From positions 18,410-82,409 of the forward strand of contig JAKCDL010000010.1 in assembly GCA_021841935.1 (NCBI GenBank): DNA of 64,000 nt, in the 5' to 3' direction. This DNA comes from Actinomycetes bacterium. GTDB lineage: Bacteria; Actinomycetota; Acidimicrobiia; Acidimicrobiales; Acidimicrobiaceae. Positions 29,151-38,915 of the stretch are shown here, one piece after another. A program made the translations under genes and the position numbers. Each line of letters opens with the position of its first letter. Positions within the stretch are counted from its first letter, which is position 1. The notes below the pieces were generated by a model, which worked only from the letters and a program-made list of their open reading frames with translations, had not been told where the DNA came from and did no database searches.

Positions 29151-32100
29151 TTAGAAACGACTTGCTTGCGCGGACTTTAGAAGGGATTTAATTTCTGCTT
29201 TCGTATCGGGAGCGCTGGCCGGCGTATTTGAGATAGCCCTAGAAAATGATTGTGCTGCCGCAGAAGCTTCACCGTAAGCGAGGTAGTAGCGACCGAGTGA
29301 TGTAAGAAGATTGGAAATTCCAAGGCCACTTACACCGGTTGGCTGTGCATATGGCCCGACGGTTGCCACATAGTACTGGATAGCCGATTTTTCATCGCTA
29401 ATCGCCTTTTGAAGATTACCAGTATCTGCCTCTATCGCTGCAAGATCATCCAATGTACCCGATTGGGTGGGGGTAATTTTGAGCGATTCATCGCAAAGCT
29501 GTATTGCCTCGCCATATTGGTGGCGACTCAAGTAAAACTCACATGCATACCGTTCTACCTCGCCCTGAATTATTCGACTAGATCCAGAGGCTGAGAGGCG
29601 CAAGGCTTCGTTAATCGATGAAACGGCATTGGATTCTTGCCCTGCAACTATTTGAAGACGTGCTCCTGTAATCAAGACTATGGGATTATTTGGAAAGAGT
29701 TGTGAATCTAATGCAAACGTCTTAGTGGCATAGTAAGTGAGGTGGTTGTCGATAAAAAAGTTAACTAACTGCCTAAACAGATTGGGGGAAACATTGGGTG
29801 CGTTAGCAAGTTTGAGAGCAGTAGTAAAAGAATGTTGGTCCTGCCCGGCTGCCAACTGCATCTCAGAATAGAAATAAAGTATGTTTGCATCCGTTGGCCT
29901 GAGCGCTAAAGCGCGCGCTGCGTCTGCTAGCATCCCGTTAAAGAGCCTTGAATCGGGACTCGCGTAACATATAGCTCGACCGATGTAGAGCGACGCAACG
30001 TTGGGGAATTGTTGGAGCGCAGCCGTGTAGTTCGCAATGCACGACGGGGCATTCTTCACTGCATATCCGAGTTGTGCGTCTGCGATTGAGAATCCAGTTA
30101 TTTTTGGTGACGGAGCCCCTGCCGAAAGTGCTTTGTCGACGTACAAGTTTGAGGTCGAGAAAGGTGCTATACCGCAGGATGCGACGATCATTCCGAGAAT
30201 TGCGAGAGGAATGGCCTTCCAGCGCGACTGAGTACGCTGTTTTGACCATACTTTAGAGCTCGCATTATCGCCAACAAATCGTCGAATGACTCTGTATACG
30301 AGTGCAGAAGTGATCAGAAGTGACGTCATAGTGACGAAGATGTCGGGCAATAAGTAGGGATCGGAATTTGGAGTTGTCCAGGGAAATTTTGAAGCAATTC
30401 CGGTCGACGTATAGATCTGTGCGAGTACCGCAAGGGACATTAAAGTAAGCGCGACTCTATTCAGAGCTGGCGCAAAGACGTTTGAATTAAATAACGGAAG
30501 AGCTGCATCTGGACCAAGATCTCGTAATTTTAATCTTCTACTGAATGTTAGAAATAACAATATTACGAGAAGTCCGGTGGCGGAGAGTGCGATTCCTTCA
30601 AGCTGGTACGGATAACTCGAGTATTCAAAGGTGAGTCGTTGGGGAGCGTTCGGAAGGTAGAACAGATTGAATAGCTGATCTCCCAGCGCCTTTGTGAAGT
30701 GTGCCCCACTTTTCCATGCCGTATCGTAAGATACTGCAAGTTCGTACCATGGTCCTTGTCGATGAACTATCGTACCAGCGTAAGATTGGCCATTGGGTGC
30801 ATTTCGGAGTTGCGAGTAGGCGACTTTTGAATGCAGTGCGCGCAGCGCAATGTTATTCCACTCTACTGCGGGTCCGATTAAAGTTCCGGAAGCGCTAACT
30901 GACTGGTTTCCTATAGCTAAATTTACGGGACCATAAGCACTCCACCCCTTTACGTTTTCGAAAGATGCCGCTCGAAGTAGAGTTGCAGTGACGTTATTTA
31001 TTGTAAAAGTCATTGACTTTTCGCTCGACTGTGCGAGTATCACGTACTTTGCCGGCACCGCATTTCTATACCCGAGACCATTGATATAGGGATCAAGCGC
31101 GAGACTATCCGGATACTTTCCTGTTGCAGCAGGTTGATCGAGCTGATTGAACGTAGCAGTGAATGTAACCTCAAGATGAAATGCGTCAATCGCCGGTAGA
31201 TCAGACTGTAGAGTCCAAGGACCGCTATACACAACGCCGATTGCCGGATAATTTCGAATGGCTGAGTAGGACGATGGTATGTGCCAAACGTAGATTGCAG
31301 TGTCACCCGAACCAAGAACCTTTGGGGTACCGTATACAGCTGCAACCTGGCTTTCTAGCCATCCGTACGAGACGTTTCCAGCGGGCGCCCCTAGGGCTGA
31401 ACCTTTAGGACTTACTAAATAGGTGGTATTCGTTTGCTGAGTTAAATAAGGCAGGAGAGTACTGTTCAAATAGCAATAGGGCTGTTTGGGATCGTTGCAG
31501 AACGTTTGAAACGGGTCGCTCGCTACAACAGCTTGGGAGCTAACGTTTCCTCCGAGAAGGGCTAGGGGATGCAAAGGTGAGGAAATGTTGTATTCATGCG
31601 AAGTATTGGACGAGTCAAAGTAGTGAGGGGCACCCAGCCATAGAACCTGGCCCGGACTATGGTCATTCGCTAACACAGATGTCAGGTTAGAAAAGGACGT
31701 TGGTTCACTTACCGGTATCGTCGTAGACCTAAGTGAACCGTTGAGTTGAGACCACGATGTTGCAGCAAAGAGTGAAAGGATCGCCACTAGCGACACGACC
31801 CTTATAAATTTATTTGTGACGAGTGCGATTCTACTTACGACAGTGGTCCGACTCTCCCACATGTCCTTGAACGCGCTAGGTACGAGTATTGATAGCGCCA
31901 TTGCAACAGGGAAAAGGAACTTTGATCCTTCGCGAAAGAGATTAAAGCTTGGAAAAAATCTGTACAGAAGTTCGTAAATAAATCCAAATGGTGCAGTCGT
32001 TGTTTTGGCTAGAAAGCCAAAGATAACAACGGTAAACCCTAGCCACAGATAGTCGACCGAAAGCTTTTTCCGAAGCAGCACCACGAATGCTATGAGAGGA

Positions 32101-33050
32101 ACAACGAGGAACAATGGATTTAGTACAGATGCTACGACCGGAGCGGGTTTAGCCCCAGTCCACTCGGACAATACTCCCGCAATTCCGTGAAGATAATCAA
32201 TTATGTTCACGTCGGGTGCAGATGGAATTGGAAGCTTCAGTCCGCCGTGGTAGAACTTTATAGGTAGGAGCCATGTAAGTTGCAGAACCAGGTAGACACC
32301 GCCCGCAACACCCGCTAGAAGAAGGCGATTGACGATCGCTCGACCTTTCGGATCGGCGATTACAACTAAAATCATGTACATGGCGAGCATGTAAGCTGTT
32401 ACAACTGAAGGTCGAATGTCCACTGCGGTAGAAAGAGCCATAAACAGGCCAGTGAAGATTGCCCATCTTATCGATCTTCTCCGCATCGCGACAATGAAAG
32501 CTCCGATGGTAAAACATGAAATGGCCTCCGAAACAGCAAGCGGGGGCTCAGTGGCTGTAGTCACCAAGATGTATGTGTTCGCTACGAAAAGAAGCGGGAC
32601 AAGAAACGTCCAACGAGTTTTTCCCATAATCTGCCGGGATAGCCACCAAGGTGCCGCGGGAATCACAGCTGCTCCAGGAAGATACATAACTGCGCGTTCG
32701 GCTATGTTCCAATGAAACCCAAGGTGTGCAAATATTCCGTAGAGCATGTATACCGGAAAACGAAATGCATTGAATGCGACAGCGCTTCCTCCGATGCCAT
32801 GTGTGGTATCCCAAAATCCAGGCCAAGGAAAGTATGTTGCAAAGCGAGCGATGGTTGGCCAGCCTTGGTCGCCGGCTACCAATGGGGCGGTGTTCAGCCA
32901 TCTAAACCTAAAGGCTAGGCCAAGAATCGCGAGAATCACCATCGTCCAAGCTGGATGGTCCAACAACCAAGCGGATTTTTCTTCCCAAAATATACGAATG
33001 TTTGAATATTTTCGCTCGTCTGTTTTAGCGCTGCTTATATCGGTCATCAC
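29151..33050 (-). CDS. Large GT-C-like membrane protein with C-terminal TPR domain
   Basis: This 1299-residue protein starts at ATG. The first roughly 430 residues have about ten membrane helices, with an acidic loop after helix 1 (VAGDQGWPTIARF) and LFREGSKFLFPVAMALS, as in GT-C or YfhO/AftD-type lipid-sugar glycosyltransferases. Residues about 450-800 form a long non-membrane, probably extracytoplasmic region, then four or so further helices (about 815-970). The last 280 residues are TPR repeats (NILYFYSEMQLAAGQ, YGEAIQLCDESLKITP, YYLAYGEASAAAQSFSRAIS). It is translationally coupled to the flippase (4-base overlap). It probably transfers sugars from lipid carriers outside the membrane. The TPR fusion is unusual. 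Confidence 0.6.
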   Translation of the reverse strand: MMTDISSAKTDERKYSNIRIFWEEKSAWLLDHPAWTMVILAILGLAFRFRWLNTAPLVAGDQGWPTIARFATYFPWPGFWDTTHGIGGSAVAFNAFRFPVYMLYGIFAHLGFHWNIAERAVMYLPGAAVIPAAPWWLSRQIMGKTRWTFLVPLLFVANTYILVTTATEPPLAVSEAISCFTIGAFIVAMRRRSIRWAIFTGLFMALSTAVDIRPSVVTAYMLAMYMILVVIADPKGRAIVNRLLLAGVAGGVYLVLQLTWLLPIKFYHGGLKLPIPSAPDVNIIDYLHGIAGVLSEWTGAKPAPVVASVLNPLFLVVPLIAFVVLLRKKLSVDYLWLGFTVVIFGFLAKTTTAPFGFIYELLYRFFPSFNLFREGSKFLFPVAMALSILVPSAFKDMWESRTTVVSRIALVTNKFIRVVSLVAILSLFAATSWSQLNGSLRSTTIPVSEPTSFSNLTSVLANDHSPGQVLWLGAPHYFDSSNTSHEYNISSPLHPLALLGGNVSSQAVVASDPFQTFCNDPKQPYCYLNSTLLPYLTQQTNTTYLVSPKGSALGAPAGNVSYGWLESQVAAVYGTPKVLGSGDTAIYVWHIPSSYSAIRNYPAIGVVYSGPWTLQSDLPAIDAFHLEVTFTATFNQLDQPAATGKYPDSLALDPYINGLGYRNAVPAKYVILAQSSEKSMTFTINNVTATLLRAASFENVKGWSAYGPVNLAIGNQSVSASGTLIGPAVEWNNIALRALHSKVAYSQLRNAPNGQSYAGTIVHRQGPWYELAVSYDTAWKSGAHFTKALGDQLFNLFYLPNAPQRLTFEYSSYPYQLEGIALSATGLLVILLFLTFSRRLKLRDLGPDAALPLFNSNVFAPALNRVALTLMSLAVLAQIYTSTGIASKFPWTTPNSDPYLLPDIFVTMTSLLITSALVYRVIRRFVGDNASSKVWSKQRTQSRWKAIPLAILGMIVASCGIAPFSTSNLYVDKALSAGAPSPKITGFSIADAQLGYAVKNAPSCIANYTAALQQFPNVASLYIGRAICYASPDSRLFNGMLADAARALALRPTDANILYFYSEMQLAAGQDQHSFTTALKLANAPNVSPNLFRQLVNFFIDNHLTYYATKTFALDSQLFPNNPIVLITGARLQIVAGQESNAVSSINEALRLSASGSSRIIQGEVERYACEFYLSRHQYGEAIQLCDESLKITPTQSGTLDDLAAIEADTGNLQKAISDEKSAIQYYVATVGPYAQPTGVSGLGISNLLTSLGRYYLAYGEASAAAQSFSRAISNTPASAPDTKAEIKSLLKSAQASRF

Positions 33051-34432
33051 TCTCTTGCATCATCGGTCGGAGGGGCGGTCTCATGGGATTTCGTTCCAAA
33101 GACTTGATTTTTTCTATGGACTTCACTTTCGTCTTTCAGGAACATTGCGAAGAGTGAAGTTGCAAAAACTAGAACTAGGGCATCGGTAACTAGGACTACT
33201 TGAAGCGGCGATTTATGAAACAAAAGTAACAGTGCTACACGAGCTACGAGCGCAGGTATTAGAGCCCACAATAGTGTAAACCGATTACGTACTTGCTGAG
33301 CATGCATAAGGGTAGTTGACCAGCTTAGAATTCCCATACCGATCGCGTACCATCCCAGATAAGAGGCTCCTCCTATGTACCTACTTCCAGCGTAAAACCT
33401 AAGTATTTCAGCTCCAAAGAACTGTAAGAAGATTGCTCCAATAGCTGTTCCAAGTGCGAAGATCCCGATAATTGAGAACACGATCGGACCTGCGGATAAC
33501 CCTTTACTTTGGCGTTCTGCGACATATGGAAACATAACGTTAACCACCCCCGTAGTAACGGAGAATAAAATGTTACCAATTGCGGCTACTACCGCATACT
33601 GTCCTGAAACTTGGTGTGAGAGATAGTGCTGGATAACAACGACGTCCGCACTAAGAAATACACCGTTGGTAAGTGTTGCCACTATACCGTTCGTCAAGAA
33701 TGGGAGATCTTTGAGCCATGGTACCTTCATTGGTACCCTCACGGCTCTTGCGAGTGACTGCCGAAGGACTGCAACGCATACGAAAAACCCAATCGTTGAT
33801 CCCAATGCCATTGCGAGGAGCACGCCAAAAACTTGAAAATTTGTTAGCAGGCTAACCACGCCAACAACATAGAGTGCTGGGACCATGACATTGATAGCGC
33901 TCCATGTTAGAAAACGACGCTCACCCTCCAAAGCTCCTTTCAGGGTTTGAAGGCCGAGAACAAACGGTGCTGCCCATGCTGTTACGAGAACGTCAGATGG
34001 CTTTGCGTGGAAGAAATTCGCTATCACCGCCGAGTACGCAGTAGAGATGAGGCCAATGACAATACCCGCGGAAAACAACCAAAGAGTAAGTCGAAGCAAA
34101 ACTGAGTCCGCTAACGATGGCCCATTTATCTCTTCGTCGGAACGTCTGCTCATATGCCAAGCCACTTGTCTTCCGAAAGAGCGCGCTGGCCTTGTTAGGA
34201 TCCCGTAGAAGCCAAAAAGCGCAAAGGTACGTCCGTAATTTGCGGGAGACATGTTATGACCGGCATAAGACTGTAAACCGAACGTCAATGTCCCGGTAGC
34301 GACAGTTGCGATTGCTGAAATGAGATTGTCTTTCAGGAAACGCATCGAGAGACCTGAGTCTCGTAATGACTTTGATTCTCGTTCGGTCGATCGAGTGCGC
34401 GCTCGATTAGGTGCGTGTGGACTCGGTGTCAT
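33047..34432 (-). CDS. Wzx/MATE-like polysaccharide flippase
   Basis: This 461-residue protein has about 12-14 hydrophobic helices, beginning at FLKDNLISAIATVATGTLTFGLQSYAG, with short charged loops. The pattern is that of oligosaccharide flippases (PST/MOP superfamily), for example a GALEGERRFLTWSAINVM loop. A charged N-terminal extension of about 30 residues and a polar C-terminal tail are cytoplasmic. Flippases move lipid-linked repeat units to the outer face. It overlaps the GT-C gene by four bases and is divergent from a beta-helix gene. This placement supports export of a surface glycan. Confidence 0.75.
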   Translation of the reverse strand: MTPSPHAPNRARTRSTERESKSLRDSGLSMRFLKDNLISAIATVATGTLTFGLQSYAGHNMSPANYGRTFALFGFYGILTRPARSFGRQVAWHMSRRSDEEINGPSLADSVLLRLTLWLFSAGIVIGLISTAYSAVIANFFHAKPSDVLVTAWAAPFVLGLQTLKGALEGERRFLTWSAINVMVPALYVVGVVSLLTNFQVFGVLLAMALGSTIGFFVCVAVLRQSLARAVRVPMKVPWLKDLPFLTNGIVATLTNGVFLSADVVVIQHYLSHQVSGQYAVVAAIGNILFSVTTGVVNVMFPYVAERQSKGLSAGPIVFSIIGIFALGTAIGAIFLQFFGAEILRFYAGSRYIGGASYLGWYAIGMGILSWSTTLMHAQQVRNRFTLLWALIPALVARVALLLLFHKSPLQVVLVTDALVLVFATSLFAMFLKDESEVHRKNQVFGTKSHETAPPTDDARE

Positions 34433-34599
34433 TCTTCTATCGTATACATCTTTTGTCGGCGTGCATTTGAATTGAAACCTATTCCTTGAAAAAGCTCAGC
34501 TGATTAGCAAGATTTGCCAATCGCTATCTCAAGTTGCTGGTTGGAGTTTTGCCCGGAACTTAGCGCTCTGCAAATCAATATGACACTAAATCACTCAGA

Positions 34600-34613
34600 G
34601 TGTTTATAAACAC
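34600..34613. promoter_or_regulatory. Perfect 14-bp palindrome in the flippase/beta-helix divergent promoter
   Basis: GTGTTTATAAACAC is self-complementary and sits in the 342-base gap between the leftward flippase and the rightward beta-helix gene, a good position for a shared operator. The regulator is unknown. Confidence 0.4.
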
Positions 34614-34774
34614 CTGTGGTAATTAAATCTCAACAAAAATATGAATTTGGACTTGAGAATCTACTCAATGTGGTCGATGGCATTGGTAATAGCCACTAAG
34701 AGTGTCTTCTTTTTCGAAGCAACACTTGATAACGGCTCGTTTTGTGCATATTCGATTGATAGGGAGCAATAGTC

Positions 34775-36328
34775 GTGGTTCAAATGAGGTCATCTTCCCT
34801 TAAGAGTTTCGTTAAACTCGCGAAAAAGTCAACAGTCGCAGGAATAATTCCCACACTCGTCGTTGGAGCATTTACAGCAACTGGTACAGGCAAGATTATG
34901 TATCCGTCGCCGTCCGATTCCGTTAAGATAAACCCGGGCTTATCCCCGATTGCAAGCGGGCTGCATAGTTCATCTTCGCGTGCAGTTAGTCCTAGTGTTG
35001 TACCAAAAACACAGTTACCAAGAAAGGCGAACGTAATTGGGGTTTCATCAATTTCGGCGCCTTCAAATACCGGTTCATCGCTATCCCAAGCAAATGAAAA
35101 ATTAGCCACCTATCCTGGCTCTTCGGGGTTGGTACAACCTCCGTCGGTAACAACTTCATCGAACGGCACCGCTACCGCGTCGAATCTATCTCCAGCAACG
35201 GCTACGACTAGAACGATGGAACTAAGCGCGGAGTTAACGTCGGCTACAATACCTGCGATTGAGCCAATCGGTGGTAAGAATATCGTAATAACTAGCTTCA
35301 TAAATGTCGTAGATTACGGTGCTGACCCCACCGGGCAGAGCGACTCAACCAATGCAATCATTGCAGCAATAGCTGCGGCTGAATCGCTGAATGATCATGC
35401 GACTGTGTATTTTCCTGCAGGCAGATACATATTGACGAGACCACTGAATCGACTGTTCGACTTTGTCGTGTCCTCGCCTCTCAATTTGGTTGGTGCGGGT
35501 CAAGGTCTAACAGTAATTGAGAACGAGGTCGGTATCGACACTGGCGCTACCGTCCCACCTGGCATGTTTAAAATATCGGGGTCGGGTGGACCTACGCCTG
35601 GTGGTGCAGATGGAACCATAATCGGCGATATGACTTTGGATGTGATGACATACCAATCTGGTACCGCGGTTACCGACTATGGAAACAACACCACCATAGG
35701 TAACTTGACCGTCTACGCTCCCACAAGTACAAATAAATACAATCCAAATCAATTTGGAATTCGCGTAATTGCCGTTTGCAATCCAACCAACATCTTCACG
35801 AATTATCGCGTTGGCAATCTAGTTCAAAATGTTTACATAGCAGGCAACGGTTGGGATGGCAACACTGAGCTCGACATATCCTGCCAGGAAAACACCACTG
35901 TTAACGGAGCAACGATCGTTGGAAATGGCGTTGATATCTACATGAGTCGCGACGACAGCCTCTCAAACCTCAAACTTACGGGTGGGAATAACGGAGCAGC
36001 TAATTACTTCACTTGGGTTATTACTGATTCGCAGAATATCAACTTAACTAATGTTGTAACTACAGGTCAGCCAGGCGTCATAGAACAGTCTTCCGGCGAT
36101 ACTACTTCAAACGTTGTGATAAACAACGAAGTTTCGAATTCCCCCGCAGCGCATATACGGATTGGAGACGCCCTCGATACGACCATCGAAAACAGTAACT
36201 TGGGCGGCATATATCTCGATCCGAGTCGAGTACTAGATGGCCTTACTGTGCAAAATTCAACCTTCGGTAACATCTACTGTGTAAAACCAAGCTACATAAG
36301 GGGATTGTCAGGTCTCGAATGCCCCTAG
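34775..36328 (+). CDS. Secreted right-handed beta-helix protein (pectate-lyase-3 type), paralogue 1
   Basis: This 517-residue protein starts at GTG with AGGGAG eight bases upstream. A signal or anchor at about 18-35 (VAGIIPTLVVGAFTATG) is followed by a Ser/Thr-rich stalk of about 130 residues. From about 180 on is a right-handed beta-helix starting with the pectate-lyase-3 motif VVDYGADPTGQSDSTNAI and FPAGRYILT. Repeated N-x-[ST] coils follow (LVQNVYIAGN, LDISCQENTTVNG, ISNLKL-like). Such domains bind or cleave polysaccharides in phage tails and exopolysaccharide loci. It closely resembles 38916-40163, and both are followed by a sulfotransferase gene. It may act on the exported glycan, for example as lyase or epimerase; the catalytic residues are not evident. 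Confidence 0.75.
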   Translation: MVQMRSSSLKSFVKLAKKSTVAGIIPTLVVGAFTATGTGKIMYPSPSDSVKINPGLSPIASGLHSSSSRAVSPSVVPKTQLPRKANVIGVSSISAPSNTGSSLSQANEKLATYPGSSGLVQPPSVTTSSNGTATASNLSPATATTRTMELSAELTSATIPAIEPIGGKNIVITSFINVVDYGADPTGQSDSTNAIIAAIAAAESLNDHATVYFPAGRYILTRPLNRLFDFVVSSPLNLVGAGQGLTVIENEVGIDTGATVPPGMFKISGSGGPTPGGADGTIIGDMTLDVMTYQSGTAVTDYGNNTTIGNLTVYAPTSTNKYNPNQFGIRVIAVCNPTNIFTNYRVGNLVQNVYIAGNGWDGNTELDISCQENTTVNGATIVGNGVDIYMSRDDSLSNLKLTGGNNGAANYFTWVITDSQNINLTNVVTTGQPGVIEQSSGDTTSNVVINNEVSNSPAAHIRIGDALDTTIENSNLGGIYLDPSRVLDGLTVQNSTFGNIYCVKPSYIRGLSGLECP

Positions 36329-36573
36329 AAGAGTCTCGAAAGGTAATCAACTTCCCTTATGGTACCGAGGTGCGCGAAACGCATACGAGGGAATGAACTA
36401 TCTTCCTAGTTGATTGATATCTTCTTCATTGACTTTATAGTTGAATACGAGAGATGCGTCGTAGGGGTTAATGCTAGGTTTTGCACCCGTCTCGATTTGG
36501 CATTTAGTTATGGAGCTAGTTCAATCAACTAGAACATGCGGCGTAACCGCGATAGGTTAGTAAGGTGAAGTAA

Positions 36574-37554
36574 TTGCAGTCGATTTTGGATATTCGGGAT
36601 ATGCCAAACAGAGGTCGAACTGACAGGATCCTAATTGTCGGTGTCGGTCGAACCGGAAGTACATGGCTCACAAAGGCTCTAGGTCAAACGACAGGATCAG
36701 TGCCATGGTTCGAGCCAGACAGAATCGACGCAGCCCAAATTCCTGGAAAGGACTTTGGAAGATCTGGATTTGGGCCCTACCCCATAATCGACCCGGACGA
36801 TCCGGGAAGTGTCTACCGGCCACTTTGGGACGTGGTTTTCAAAGGCGCGATTACGTCCGACCAACTTCGCCGAATGACTCCTCTCCTGCAACCTTTCCTA
36901 AAGTTACCAAAGCCAATTTTACATCCTCTGGTAAAAGCGGGAGGTACCGTTCTTTCAGCCTTACCACGCAAGAATGTTCGCAACATTGCAAAAACAATAT
37001 TTGCGTGCTTCTCAATCGAGTGGATAGTCAATAACTACGATCCGCAGGTCATCGTGGCGCAGCGTCATCCGTACAGCGTAGTAGCTAGCTGGAGAGAGTT
37101 GGATTTGCCGAAATTCGACATTCTGAATCGTCACGAAATTCTAAAGCGTTATGGCGATCTGTTCGAAGGCAATCCGCCTAGTTCTTCTGACTCTGAACTT
37201 ACGCAGATTGCTTGGATTGTGGGGCTTCAAACCGCTGCCTTGGGTGCCGCGGCGGAACGTCACCCCGAATGGGTCGTGGTAAATCATGAGGATATGTGCG
37301 TCGATCCAATAGAGAAGTTCAAAGCTCTCTGTAAGATCCTTCAGATTCCGTGGTCAGATAATGTTGCAGAATTCCTCGAATCCTCGAATCGCCCAGGGCA
37401 AGGAAAATTGACCAATCGAGTCGCAAGCGAGCAAGTAAACAAGTGGCGTCGAGTCCTCTCGGACGGTGAGGTAGACGAAATTGCATCGGTGCTACAGCGC
37501 TTTCCCAACTACGGCTGGGTAGTAAAGCCAGATGACTGGGCGGAGCTCATCTAG
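36574..37554 (+). CDS. PAPS-dependent sulfotransferase, paralogue 1
   Basis: This 326-residue protein starts at TTG with AAGGTG six bases upstream. Residues 20-31 are the 5'-phosphosulfate-binding loop (LIVGVGRTGSTWL), and residues about 159-175 are the 3'-phosphate-binding segment (VIVAQRHPYSVVASW), as in sulfotransferases. VVNHEDMCVDP is the usual following region. It would move sulfate from PAPS to a hydroxyl, releasing PAP. It lies 245 bases after the beta-helix gene and is closely similar over its length to 43248-44234. PAPS synthesis and PAP removal genes lie 17 kb downstream. The acceptor is probably a glycan or glycolipid, by context. Confidence 0.8.
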   Translation: MQSILDIRDMPNRGRTDRILIVGVGRTGSTWLTKALGQTTGSVPWFEPDRIDAAQIPGKDFGRSGFGPYPIIDPDDPGSVYRPLWDVVFKGAITSDQLRRMTPLLQPFLKLPKPILHPLVKAGGTVLSALPRKNVRNIAKTIFACFSIEWIVNNYDPQVIVAQRHPYSVVASWRELDLPKFDILNRHEILKRYGDLFEGNPPSSSDSELTQIAWIVGLQTAALGAAAERHPEWVVVNHEDMCVDPIEKFKALCKILQIPWSDNVAEFLESSNRPGQGKLTNRVASEQVNKWRRVLSDGEVDEIASVLQRFPNYGWVVKPDDWAELI

Positions 37555-37630
37555 CAGCGGCATTTCTCATATTAGAAAATTCAGATAACTGAGTTTTTGT
37601 GCGTTTGCCCGTCTGCAACTGATTTCAATG

Positions 37631-37651
37631 CACGGTGGTTAGTCCACCGTG
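37631..37651 (+). terminator. Hairpin after sulfotransferase 1
   Basis: CACGGTGG (37631-37638) pairs exactly with CCACCGTG (37644-37651) around TTAGT, 77 bases after the sulfotransferase stop. No T-tract follows, so termination is uncertain. Confidence 0.45.
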
Positions 37652-38256
37652 ATTAGCTTCGCTACGTAAATCACAGTTTAGATAACCTTTTGGTCGCTAA
37701 TCAGGTATCCTGCATTAGTTCGTATCAGCAAGAAAGCGTCTTCAACATCTCATAGTAAAGAACTTTGCGGTTGAAATTTTGGAGATAACTTCTCACTTAC
37801 TTTTTTTGCACGAATCTTGCGGCAGGCGCATTGGGTCGATCAATGCAAATTCCTCATGTTCTGTTTGACTGTTTTTTGAGGGCATTTTCAACTATCGAAT
37901 ACACCGCCTTGGATGCGGCAATACAGCTGTACTGGTTTGCGACCGTTCGAAAGCTAGCAGACTTTGTTCGGAATGCTCGACGACTGGATTCGAACTATCT
38001 AATTTCCATCTTCAGTCACCTCTAGCATGTGAATTTGCCTGATGTATTCGGCGATGGATAGACTTAATGGCGCTACCAGCACACTCACATCAAATGCGAA
38101 ATTCGAAGGTTCCGGTGGAAGAGCTACATAGTTGCGGCTTGGGCTCTATCCGCGAATAGGGCGATACTGGATTTCGCAACGTGCGTCGGGGATTGCCAAC
38201 TGGATCGCTCTATCTTTTCGGGAGGTAATAGGCTTCGTACTGGTAATGGTACGTCA

Positions 38257-38283
38257 ATTCCGCCTTTGCTCGAAAGGCGGAAT
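38257..38283. repeat. Perfect 11-bp stem hairpin in gene-free DNA
   Basis: ATTCCGCCTTT (38257-38267) pairs exactly with AAAGGCGGAAT (38273-38283) around GCTCG. No T-tract and no adjacent gene. Confidence 0.5.
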
Positions 38284-38915
38284 CACAATATGTAGTGGGA
38301 GATTGGTACCAACAGTAGTGTCTCACTCTAAGACGATCCCATTTCTGGAATTCGGGAAGTCGCTAGTTCATACAGAATAATTATGTTGGTCAGCGATTGC
38401 GGCGTAGCCGAAAACGGGATCCCCGTAATGCTTTTTGGTAGCGAACTATATTGAAAAAAAATAGTGCCTGGAACAGCGTTATCGAATTGACGACTTGGTG
38501 CATTACGAGATCCTTTAGCGGCGTATGCGAACACTTCAAAATTGCATCAAATCAAGGTCCGGAAGCCAATTTTTTCCATAATCTTGCACCCTATGAGGGC
38601 AGCAAGGCCACGAGGGTAACTTCGCAAAAGGTTAGGTTGCAGTTTTGGACATGATTGGTGCAGCGTCTAAACAATGGCGATTCCGTAGCGAAATTCGTTC
38701 GTGCAAAGTTAAGTCTTAGAGTAAGAGCCTTCTTTGAGTATTTATGCCATCAAAAACCAGAACACCGAACGATATGACCAACTTAGACGCTAATCCTGCT
38801 TGGGAACATATCTGTATGGTGTTCCCCCAAATTTCATTGGGTTCGAACTATAGTATTTCGTAGGTATCTAATGTCTGAGCCAGACGTATTGGAGCAATAG
38901 TGTGGGGCAAACTAA

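Larger units (their letters stand above)
37555..38915. other. Gene-poor 1.4-kb stretch between the two modules
   Basis: Only short frames without family signal are found. Two clear hairpins are listed separately. The right end contains GGAGCAATAGTG, matching the leader GGAGCAATAGTC of the first beta-helix gene, so this part was duplicated with the module. Confidence 0.4.

Noticed and set aside
32712..33189. Plus-strand frames inside the GT-C gene
   Set aside because: They are antisense shadows of the long membrane protein with no ribosome site.
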